Below are positions 1 to 5,597 of a stretch of 8,425 nucleotides of DNA, piece by piece (the first letter of the stretch is position 1; each line of letters begins with the position of its first letter). Source of the stretch: Holosporales bacterium (lineage in GTDB: Bacteria > Pseudomonadota > Alphaproteobacteria > UBA3830 > JAIRMZ01). The translations under genes were made by a program, and so were the position numbers. The notes beneath the pieces were generated by a model, which was given only the letters and a program-made list of their open reading frames with translations, was not told the DNA's origin and made no database searches. The stretch lies in contig JAITIJ010000017.1 of assembly GCA_031279495.1 (NCBI GenBank), positions 1-8,425 of the forward strand, given 5' to 3'.

Positions 1-252
1 ATTCTCTATGCGTTCGATACTAGGGCGAACCATGATGGGTTCCGGAACCATTTTTGCCGATACGAGAATCTTTAACGGCCAAAAATACTCTTCTATATAG
101 CGGCCACAGGTTTCGTGACCTTTCTCGTTTCCTATAAAAAGTTGCGCTTCTTGTGCTACTGCTAGCGTCAAACTTTGTGTCTGTGGTGTCTCAACGGAAC
201 TTCCCCATAAGAAATGCCGTTGGCGTGCACGAATGCCACGATCTATATGCAT
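1..252 (-). CDS. Unrecognised protein, N-terminal 84 residues (runs off the left edge)
   Basis: I do not recognise this protein. The frame is open from the ATG at 250-252 to base 1, so only the first 84 residues are visible. They begin MHIDRGIRARQRHFLWGSS and continue as a soluble, mixed-charge sequence with no signal peptide, membrane segment or known motif; an aromatic stretch (EEYFWPLKILV) lies near residues 55-65. The start is supported by AAGGA nine bases upstream of the ATG. Upstream the same frame stays open to a single TAA at 310-312, which is the stop of the broken methyltransferase gene, so the two frames are in register and separated by 57 bases. Either this is a separate downstream gene of one operon, or it is the rear of one longer gene split by a nonsense codon; the ribosome site favours the first. 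A decayed copy of its start lies at 1161-1250, which shows that this stretch has been duplicated. Confidence 0.5.
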   Translation of the reverse strand, partial: MHIDRGIRARQRHFLWGSSVETPQTQSLTLAVAQEAQLFIGNEKGHETCGRYIEEYFWPLKILVSAKMVPEPIMVRPSIERIEN

Positions 253-262
253 AATATGAAAT
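173..262. repeat. Copy 1 of a diverged direct repeat (partner 1161-1250)
   Basis: This stretch matches 1161-1250 in the same orientation at roughly 86-88% identity by eye. The core AACTTCCCCATAAGAAATGC is identical in both. Most substitutions are transitions, and the gaps are one single-base and one two-base indel. The copy here carries the intact start codon and an open reading frame, so it is the preserved one. Confidence 0.75.
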
Positions 263-309
263 CCTTGTTGTAATGAGCTGTTTTTATGTGTTGTTAAACG
301 GTAGATGTC

Positions 310-839
310 TTACTGAAAAATAATAAAGCGTTGTCTCGGACATTGACAATATACTTGACCTGCGGTTTCAGTAAGACAAAAAGAAGGAAAACTAGATGAA
401 ATAAGCTCTCCTCCTCGTTTCAAAATATTGAAGGCAGCTCGAATGGCTTCTTTACTGAAAGCGACGGAAACATCCACATTTTCAAAAATGACAACGTCAT
501 AGGCTTCTGGAGGCAAGAACTGATCCAGCCCAAGAACATTACATTCAACATCAGGTATTGCTCCAGAATCAATATTGACGAGAAGATAATCTTCGGGCCG
601 ATAATCATCAGGCCCTTGTTTAGGATACACCCGGCTGGCATAATTCGGAACATCATCTATTACTCCTCTTCCGGACCCAACGATTAGAAGCGTCTCTTCT
701 GAGCTGAGCCTACGTGTTGAAAATACGCACTTTCTGTTCCTTCTATCCTTTGCCGCTTTTGCTCATAGGTTTCCATTCCAAAAGACCCCAAAAAAGGTAA
801 CCCCACTAAAAGACAAACAAACAATAGTTTTAAATGCAT
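310..839 (-). pseudogene. Broken gene for an exported class I SAM-methyltransferase-like protein
   Basis: The gene starts at the ATG at 837-839, with AGGGA nine bases upstream. Its first 51 codons give a signal peptide (residues about 1-21, MHLKLLFVCLLVGLPFLGSF) and then METYEQKRQRIEGTESAYF before a TAA at 684-686. The methyltransferase part lies in another frame, open from about 762 down to the TAA at 310-312. It has a Rossmann glycine motif (LLIVGSGRG, 664-678), a possible beta-2 acidic residue in YLLVNIDSG, a beta-4 strand YDVVIFENVD and a beta-5 block FNILKRGGELISSS. Only a frame change between about 690 and 762 joins the two halves, and the rear frame has no ATG before 630. The intact protein would be about 170-180 residues. 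The fold call rests on the motif order; the substrate is unknown. A sequencing or assembly indel is the main alternative to true decay. The downstream ORF 1-252 follows in the same frame as the methyltransferase part. Confidence 0.65.
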
Positions 840-1079
840 AACAAATCCCTGTGTTGTATGTAATTAGATAATCAGATAAAAAATTATTTTTTATTAATAT
901 TATATCGATAGAAGAAAAAATTCGCGATTGCAAAGAGTATGTATCTTTACTTTAAGAAGGTCTCAGAAATTGCGGAATCTATTTGAAATAGCTATGCAAT
1001 TCTTTAGCTCAACCAACCTTGTTGAATCTTATGTGTTGTCTTTATACGTAAGAAAGATGTCTTATACTGCGCATCTTAT

Positions 1080-1097
1080 CTCTTCCTCCAGGAAGAG
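1080..1097. repeat. 18-bp inverted repeat
   Basis: CTCTTCCT, two bases, then AGGAAGAG: two perfect 8-base arms. As RNA it could fold with a 6-bp stem and a 6-base loop. No T-run follows on either strand, so it is not a convincing terminator. It lies in decayed sequence between the two partial repeats. Confidence 0.5.
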
Positions 1098-1160
1098 TTC
1101 CCTTTTCCTAGCTCAGATGGAACTCTACACGGTACGCTTCTCACACTTTTCCGTGTCGAG

Positions 1161-1250
1161 CTTTGTGTCTCTGGTGTCCTCAACAGAACTTCCCCATAAG
1201 AAATGCTGCTAGCATGCGCAAATACCACGATCTATATGCAATATGAAATT
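1161..1250 (-). pseudogene. Decayed copy of the start of the 1-252 gene
   Basis: This is the second copy of the repeat at 173-262. Read on the minus strand it still gives HIDRGI and QHFLWGSSVE, as in the 1-252 gene. A two-base deletion has destroyed the start codon (ATTATGCAT has become ATTGCAT), a TAG interrupts the frame before QHFLWGSS, and a one-base insertion shifts the frame after SVE. No product is expected. Similarity fades beyond about 1275 on one side and 1155 on the other. Confidence 0.7.
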
Positions 1251-1502
1251 CTTAATATTGTAAGTCGTTTTCACATTATAAAATTATAAGCGATTTACTA
1301 AAGACTGCATTTCTTCTCCCCAGAAAGAGATTATAAATATTTATTGAGTTCTTTTCAAAGAAAGACCTATATTATTTATGGAATTCGCTTTCCACGCAAT
1401 CATGTAACACTAACGTCATGAAATTCGTGATAAAATAGAATGTTTTAAAAAGTACTATATCCACTCTTAGTAAGTATTGTTTCTATTGGTAGTGTATGGG
1501 CA

Positions 1503-1778
1503 ATGAAGAGCTCTTCGAAGAGCTCTTTCTTTCAGGATCATGGGCTCGACGGATTTGGAATATACGATGCATATCTTCGTGTCTTGCGATTAAGAGGAGG
1601 AGAAGACCCAAACATAACGAATGAGTTGGTTGTTGTTGCCTATGCGCTTCTCATCCCTGAGGAGAGGGAAACTCAAGCATTAGACCTCGCAAGAAGAATG
1701 TCTCTGAATCCCTGGTTGGATTTATCGCTAGATCCATCGTTAGCTCCGCTGGTTAAGTTTTTTCCAAAGAGAAAATAG
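1503..1778 (+). CDS. Unrecognised 91-residue ORF, possibly a gene remnant
   Basis: I do not recognise this protein. From ATG 1503 it reads 91 residues: a low-complexity start (MKSSSKSSFF) made by a palindromic repeat, a charged and hydrophobic middle (IYDAYLRVLRLRGG, then ELVVVAYALLIPEERE) and a basic end (KFFPKRK). There is no signal peptide or known motif. No good ribosome site precedes the ATG. A second ATG at 1496-1498, in another frame, gives MGNEELFEELFLSGSW, a more natural-looking N-terminus, but ends at a TGA near 1622. The real gene may therefore have begun at 1496 and shifted frame near 1530-1545. It lies directly upstream of the LRR remnant, in yet another frame, so the whole 1496-2094 stretch may be one decayed gene. 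Translation is doubtful. Confidence 0.35.
   Translation: MKSSSKSSFFQDHGLDGFGIYDAYLRVLRLRGGEDPNITNELVVVAYALLIPEERETQALDLARRMSLNPWLDLSLDPSLAPLVKFFPKRK
1506..1527. repeat. 22-bp perfect palindrome made of two 12-base tandem units
   Basis: AAGAGCTCTTC is followed at once by its exact reverse complement. The stretch can also be read as a tandem pair of a 12-base unit, GAAGAGCTCTTC and GAAGAGCTCTTT, each nearly self-palindromic. It sits at the start codon of the ORF at 1503 and could form a cruciform in DNA or a tight hairpin in RNA that would hide that start. Confidence 0.75.
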
Positions 1779-1836
1779 ACCCTTTTCCTTAAATCACAAG
1801 TACGGTGATCCCTCAGCTTTTGATGTTTTCTCCGGT

Positions 1837-2094
1837 AAGATTGTCTTCCTACTTTTCATAAGCCTTCATGCAAATATACCAGTTCCAGTAAGCGCCAGAA
1901 ACATCGGACAGAACGCATTTTCCGACTGTCACTCCTTAGTTTCTGTGACCTTTGATCCAGATTCTCGGCTTACAACAATCGGAAAGGAGTCTTTCTCGGG
2001 AAGTGTTGTGCAAGGAATTACTCTCCCAGCTAAGGTGCAAAATGGCATTCATCCACAATCTTTCTCCTCAGATACAGTAATAGCGTTCCAATAG
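1837..2094 (+). pseudogene. BspA-type (LRR_5) leucine-rich-repeat protein remnant
   Basis: The frame is open from 1744 to the TAG at 2092-2094 and contains no ATG, GTG or TTG before the repeat region, so the original start is lost. From 1837 it reads KIVFLLFISLHANIPVPVSA, which resembles an export signal, and then two or so LRR_5 units: NIGQNAFSDCHSLVSVTF and RLTTIGKESFSGSVVQGITL. These fit the BspA pattern of IPxSVxxIGxxAFxxCxSLxxVxF. Proteins of this family are usually surface-exposed or secreted and are known from host-associated bacteria and from trichomonads; here only a fragment of the usual long repeat array remains. The ORF at 1503-1778 ends inside its open frame and may be its former front. 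The domain call is based on consensus matching by eye. Confidence 0.6.
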
Positions 2095-2139
2095 GGAAAT
2101 GCATGAAACAAAACAAGAATAGCTAAATATTCTTTTATC

Positions 2140-2204
2140 TTCTCTCTCGCTCCCCCCCCTGCACCAGCAAATAAAGATGTGGGGGAGGAATGGGAGAAAG
2201 AGAA
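2140..2204. terminator. Imperfect hairpin after the LRR remnant
   Basis: CTCCCCC (2150-2156) pairs with GGGGGAG (2181-2187), and the outer TTCTCT (2140-2145) pairs with AGAGAA (2199-2204), leaving an asymmetric internal loop. It lies between the end of the plus-strand LRR remnant and the end of flgE, where a two-way terminator would be expected. There is no T-run on either strand, so the role is uncertain. An unbroken run of eight C lies at 2152-2159. Confidence 0.3.
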
Positions 2205-2253
2205 AGCTTTGCAAGAAAACTCCTCAACTGCACAAATATTTTAACGATCCGCT

Positions 2254-2295
2254 AACACCGAGAAATCCTCCTTTAATGAGGAAACTCTCGGTGTT
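2254..2295 (-). terminator. Hairpin just downstream of flgE, likely transcription end
   Basis: AACACCGAGA (2254-2263) pairs perfectly with TCTCGGTGTT (2286-2295). Inside it, TCCTC pairs with GAGGA, with a 7-base loop between them. It starts 22 bases after the flgE stop codon. On the minus strand the stem is followed by AGCGG and only later by TTAAAATATTT, so it is not a textbook intrinsic terminator; it may instead protect the 3' end of the mRNA. Confidence 0.5.
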
Positions 2296-2317
2296 CTTGA
2301 AAGAAAACTATGAGTGT

Positions 2318-3610
2318 TTAGAGTCGTTCTAAGACCTCCAACATATTGTTGATCGTCGACATAACCTTTCCGTTTGCAGCATAGATATGCTGCGCAACGA
2401 CTGCCTCGGAAAGCTCTGTGGCGATATTGACGGTAGATGCTTCTTGAGCTCCAGAGAAGATTGTGCCTAGGCCACGATCTTCTGGAATATGAATTTGCCA
2501 ATCTCCAGACGCCTCATTAGAAAAGTACACTCCATCACTCGTTTCGATCAGAGCGTTTGGACTTGCACAAGTAGCCAACGGTACTCGATACGCCTTTTCT
2601 GTTGTACTATCACTATAGGAAAACTCGACGAACCCATCATTTATTAAATCCCAACCTATAAGATCGCGTTCCATATGACCATTTAGATCGATTCTCAATT
2701 CCTTAAAGGTGTCCTCCAAATGCACATCACCTATAGAAAGATTTAAATGAGAAGTGCCCCCACCATCCCACATAATTTCTAGCGATTTCGCTGGATACTC
2801 CCGATCGATTTTATCATCATCAGGATCAAATTTAAAAGGAGCAACTGTACCATCTCTGAATGTAAGCGGATCGCCCTCTTGATTTTTAAACAGGAAGGTG
2901 TAATCCCCTGAAGGCGCGATGGATAATCCCCAATCATTGCCGTCAGAAATATCTGGATCGATTCTGCCGCATATAAACGTGATTTCATGCTCCTGGCCCG
3001 ATGGATCATAGATTTTTGCAACATATTTCAACTCGTCATTTGTTGCCGTATTTGCCGAGGTCGTAGCATCCCAAGTCAACCCGTTGCCGCCCATGGCAGT
3101 GTTTCTACCAAGTGTAGCATTAAATCTTAGCGTGTTAGTCGCTACCGCTTCTGTCTCTGACCGTATATCTTCGAGTGCGTCGAGAGTTGGTGCCGGTATG
3201 ACTTCGCCTGTTATCAGCTTTTGCCCTTGAAGACGGTAGCCGCTCTCGTCCGTGAGGGTGCCGCTCTTGTCCATATCAAATGCCCCTGTTCGGGTACAGC
3301 CTAAGCGACGACTTGTATCCGCCGCATTTCTTACCAAGAAGAAGCCCTTCCCGTCAATCGCCAAGTCTCCTGGGCGGTCTGTTAAGAGAATGTCCCCTTG
3401 CTGTTCTACATTTGAACGTCGCCTAGCAATAACACCACCCGCATGTTCATGTCTTTCTGATCTTCCGGCTCCTAAAGTTGAGAATTGAATTTGATGCGCT
3501 TTATATCCTGGTGTTTTCGCATTCGAGACGTTGTTTGCTACCGTCTTTATTTTGCAATCTTGGGCCTTTAGCCCTAATATTAATATTTCAAAACTTTCAA
3601 ACAATGACAT
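2318..3610 (-). CDS. flgE: Flagellar hook protein FlgE
   Basis: FlgE polymerises into the hook, the flexible joint outside the cell that links the flagellar rod to the filament. The protein is 430 residues from ATG 3608-3610. It has the rod/hook N-terminal motif VANNVSNAKTPGYKA (residues about 24-38), the core block DGKGFFLVRN...RTGAFDMDKSGTLTDESGYRLQG (about 87-129) and the C-terminal family tail ELSEAVVAQHIYAANGKV (about 399-416), which lies close to ELVxMIVAQRAYxANxKV in relatives. A length above 400 favours FlgE over the shorter rod proteins FlgF and FlgG. As in other axial proteins, there is no cleavable signal; export is by the flagellar type III machine. Oddities are EASTVNI in place of the common ESSNVDL, and a central domain rich in Asp and Gly. 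No other flagellar gene lies in the window. A longer frame opens at 3649, but the ribosome site fits 3610. Confidence 0.9.
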   Translation of the reverse strand: MSLFESFEILILGLKAQDCKIKTVANNVSNAKTPGYKAHQIQFSTLGAGRSERHEHAGGVIARRRSNVEQQGDILLTDRPGDLAIDGKGFFLVRNAADTSRRLGCTRTGAFDMDKSGTLTDESGYRLQGQKLITGEVIPAPTLDALEDIRSETEAVATNTLRFNATLGRNTAMGGNGLTWDATTSANTATNDELKYVAKIYDPSGQEHEITFICGRIDPDISDGNDWGLSIAPSGDYTFLFKNQEGDPLTFRDGTVAPFKFDPDDDKIDREYPAKSLEIMWDGGGTSHLNLSIGDVHLEDTFKELRIDLNGHMERDLIGWDLINDGFVEFSYSDSTTEKAYRVPLATCASPNALIETSDGVYFSNEASGDWQIHIPEDRGLGTIFSGAQEASTVNIATELSEAVVAQHIYAANGKVMSTINNMLEVLERL

Positions 3611-3624
3611 GTTTACCTTCTCCT
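3611..3624 (-). promoter_or_regulatory. Ribosome binding site deciding the flgE start
   Basis: On the minus strand AAAGGAGAAGG precedes the ATG at 3610, with AGGAG (3620-3624) nine bases upstream. The in-frame ATG 39 bases earlier (3649) has no such site, and MSLFESFEILILGLKAQ is a normal start for a hook/rod protein. Confidence 0.7.
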
Positions 3625-3675
3625 TTTTTATTCTATGGCTCAAGAACACTTCTTCGTGTTTTGTTTCATATTCTT

Positions 3676-3858
3676 TCAGCCTTTCTCCTTAGAGAAGCAA
3701 ATGGCATGCCAAACGAAAGAGCTCTTTCTATACAATCGCACCATAGAGAATAGCGCCATTAAGAAGCAAAATGCGCCTAGTATGGAGTGGAAGCTGGTAA
3801 GGAAATACGGTAGTTTTTTCCTTCTAGAAAAGAAACAAGTTTGTAATGAAAGATGCAT
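3676..3858 (-). CDS. Possible small single-pass membrane protein
   Basis: This is a 60-residue frame in the 343-base gap between the kinase gene and flgE, on the same strand as both. It begins MHLSLQTCFFSRRKKLPYF, has one hydrophobic segment (about residues 25-40, ILGAFCFLMALFSMV) and ends KSSFVWHAICFSKEKG, giving a basic-flanked membrane helix. AAGG stands directly against the ATG, which is too close to act as a ribosome site, and I do not recognise the sequence. It may be a chance frame; the rest of the gap (3859-3953 and 3611-3675) shows nothing else firm apart from a small AACAC/GTGTT hairpin at 3644-3659. Confidence 0.25.
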   Translation of the reverse strand: MHLSLQTCFFSRRKKLPYFLTSFHSILGAFCFLMALFSMVRLYRKSSFVWHAICFSKEKG

Positions 3859-3953
3859 CCTTGCATCATCGACATTTCAACTTTCTTAAGAAAAATCTCA
3901 ACAAAGAAGCAATCTTCTCTCTTTAAGGGCCCTTTGGCAAACAACGTGGGAAA

Positions 3954-5219
3954 TTAGCGCTTTTTCGGAAGGCTAATGCAGAATGTAGTTCCTTCCCCTT
4001 CGATGCTATCAATGGTGTACTTTCCCTGGTGTCCCAGAGTTATGATTGTCTGCATCATGGAAAGGCCAAGCCCTGTTCCATCTCCATTCGATTTTGTTGT
4101 AAAAAATGGATCACAGATTTTTTTAACATTTTCCTTCGAAATGCCAACGCCATTGTCTTGAATGATGATATCTACAGTTGCTTCTTTATCAGTCGTTGAA
4201 AGCGTGATTTGAGGAACAAACGCGGTCTCTGTAGAAGAATCTTTGTTTTTATCGCGCAATGCCGTTAAACTCTCGGCTTTCTCACATGTAGCATAAAGAG
4301 CGTTGTCAATGATATTGACGATAACATGCGCAAGATCCTGCCACGCAAAATCGATAAACTGAATGCCCTTGTCGAACTCTTTGTTTATTTTTACATTAAA
4401 AATGGTATATCGGCTTTTATGTGCGGCAAACGCCATCGTCACGCATTCTTCCAACAGTTTGTTGACATTACCTGCTTGAAGTTTTGCACCAGAAACACGC
4501 GAATGATCAAGCATAAAGCGAATGATACCGTCGGCACGTTTCCCGTGCTCCACAATTTTACTTATATTTGCTTGCAGGATTTTTGTCTTTCTAGCAAAAT
4601 CTCCTGCAGCTTCTGCAGTGCTAGGTATGGTGGCATGCTGCTCTATTTCATTAGCGACATCCATAGAAATTTCTGCAAAATTTATCACGAAATGCAGTGG
4701 GTTTTTTAATTCCTGCGCTATTCCCTCTGTTAGAGCGCCTAAAGAAGCTAGTTTTTGCTGCGAAAGCATCTGCTCTTGGTACTGTTTTTCTTTGTCTCTC
4801 AGAATTTTTTTATCCAAAGAGGCGTTTAGCCTGGCACGTAGCAAAGTAGGATTAAAGGGTTTGCCAAGATAATCCTCTGCACCCGCTTGAATGCATTGAA
4901 CAATCTTCTTAATGTCATCTTCTGCAGAGATCATGATCACTGGAATGTGCTGAAGATCAGGATTCTGCTTGATCGCACAAAGAGCTTCATACCCCCCCAT
5001 CTCTGGCATGATCATATCTAAAAGAACTGCATCAAAAGGGGCTCGTTCAAGCTGAGTCAAGGCCTCTCGCCCATCTGCCGCTTGCGCAATCTCGCTGAAA
5101 TTATCCATGCGCAGACGGCGCTCGAGAATCATTCTATTCGTCTCTTGGTCGTCAACAATCAAGATGCGCGCCTGCGTGCGATCGAGAGATTGTGGTGTTT
5201 GTGTTGCTTCTGTTGCCAT
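3954..5219 (-). CDS. REC-histidine kinase fusion lacking the canonical phospho-histidine
   Basis: This 421-residue cytoplasmic protein has no membrane segment. Residues about 17-130 are a receiver domain with acidic pocket D23/D24, phospho-acceptor D68 (VLLDMIMPEMGG), S98 and K120 (GKPF), all intact. A charged, probably coiled linker (about 133-157) leads to a dimerisation helix, LGALTEGIAQELKNPLHFV (about 160-178). In kinases of this class the motif is GIAHEIKNPLNFV, so the histidine that is normally phosphorylated is Q169 here (codon CAG, 4713-4715). The HATPase domain looks active: N box VNIIDNALYA (301-310), G1 DNGVGI (355-360), F box DPFFTTK (370-376) and G2 GTGLGLS (381-387). TGAGGA lies nine bases before the ATG. 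The placing upstream of flgE on the same strand might hint at a motility role, but the 343-base gap makes a shared operon uncertain. The input signal and partner are unknown. Confidence 0.85.
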   Translation of the reverse strand: MATEATQTPQSLDRTQARILIVDDQETNRMILERRLRMDNFSEIAQAADGREALTQLERAPFDAVLLDMIMPEMGGYEALCAIKQNPDLQHIPVIMISAEDDIKKIVQCIQAGAEDYLGKPFNPTLLRARLNASLDKKILRDKEKQYQEQMLSQQKLASLGALTEGIAQELKNPLHFVINFAEISMDVANEIEQHATIPSTAEAAGDFARKTKILQANISKIVEHGKRADGIIRFMLDHSRVSGAKLQAGNVNKLLEECVTMAFAAHKSRYTIFNVKINKEFDKGIQFIDFAWQDLAHVIVNIIDNALYATCEKAESLTALRDKNKDSSTETAFVPQITLSTTDKEATVDIIIQDNGVGISKENVKKICDPFFTTKSNGDGTGLGLSMMQTIITLGHQGKYTIDSIEGEGTTFCISLPKKR

Positions 5220-5434
5220 AGGATATAATCCTCACTTGAATATAGGATAGCGGGAAAAAGTTAACACTTAGGAAAAATCCCTCATTTAAGAGAGAAACCT
5301 TTGCTGAGGCAGTTGTTACATCAGGCCTTGCATGTGCAAAACCAACATAGCAACACGACAATAGGAATTCTTTGAAAGTCCGCTCACTGCCGTTTCTCAA
5401 AAGCTGTCAAATACGAAGCAATTTAGCGAAGATC

Positions 5435-5508
5435 TGGCTGGGGCGGCAGGATTCGAACCTACGATCACGGGACCAAAACCCGTTGCCTTACCGCTTGGCC
5501 ACGCCCCA
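5435..5508 (-). tRNA. tRNA-Gln (anticodon TTG)
   Basis: The 74-base gene includes an encoded CCA end. The acceptor stem TGGGGCG pairs with CGCCCCA, and the discriminator is G. The anticodon arm is CGGG-TTTTGGT-CCCG with anticodon TTG, which reads glutamine CAA (and CAG by wobble). The T arm contains GGTTCGAATCC. The U1-A72 pair and the TGGGG start are typical of bacterial tRNA-Gln. It stands alone, divergent from fabI. Confidence 0.95.
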
Positions 5509-5550
5509 ATGAAGCCTTAAGATACACTGATCTGCTTAGGAAGCAACTCT

Positions 5551-5581
5551 TTGGTGCTTCCACATAAAAGTCTGGTATAAG
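5551..5581 (+). promoter_or_regulatory. Weak candidate promoter for fabI-sppA
   Basis: TTGGTG (5551-5556) and TATAAG (5576-5581) resemble -35 and -10 boxes but are 19 bases apart, longer than the usual 17, and the -10 box is only 16 bases from the fabI ATG, leaving a very short leader. This is a guess from consensus only. Confidence 0.25.
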
Positions 5582-5597
5582 AACGGGGGAGATAATT

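Larger units (their letters stand above)
840..1495. other. AT-rich gene-free stretch with decayed sequence
   Basis: No credible gene is seen here. The part next to the methyltransferase start (840-930) is very AT-rich and contains a TATAAT on the minus strand (in GATATAATATT near 897-907), but no -35 box at the right distance, so a promoter for 310-839 is possible but not shown. From about 930 to 1275 there are decayed pieces related to 173-312, described separately. From about 1280 to 1495 I see only AT-rich sequence with stops in all frames. Confidence 0.6.

Noticed and set aside
420..656. 78-residue minus-strand frame starting MMFRIMPAGC
   Set aside because: It is a shifted shadow of the methyltransferase frame; the methyltransferase motifs are in the other frame.
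684..762. Programmed ribosomal frameshift joining the signal peptide and methyltransferase parts
   Set aside because: I see no slippery heptamer or stimulating hairpin in the overlap; decay or a sequence error is simpler.
928..1212. 94-residue plus-strand frame
   Set aside because: It lies antisense over the decayed copy at 1161-1250, has no ribosome site and gives a cysteine- and serine-rich sequence without any known pattern.
1..2100. Insertion sequence or integrated element as the cause of the repeats
   Set aside because: No transposase, integrase, terminal inverted repeats or target-site duplication could be seen.
5152..5400. 82-residue minus-strand frame before the kinase
   Set aside because: It overlaps the kinase start in another frame, and the kinase start has a good ribosome site and an intact receiver domain behind it.
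5405..5410. Perfect TTGACA on the minus strand as a -35 box for the kinase gene
   Set aside because: No -10-like sequence follows at 16-19 bases.
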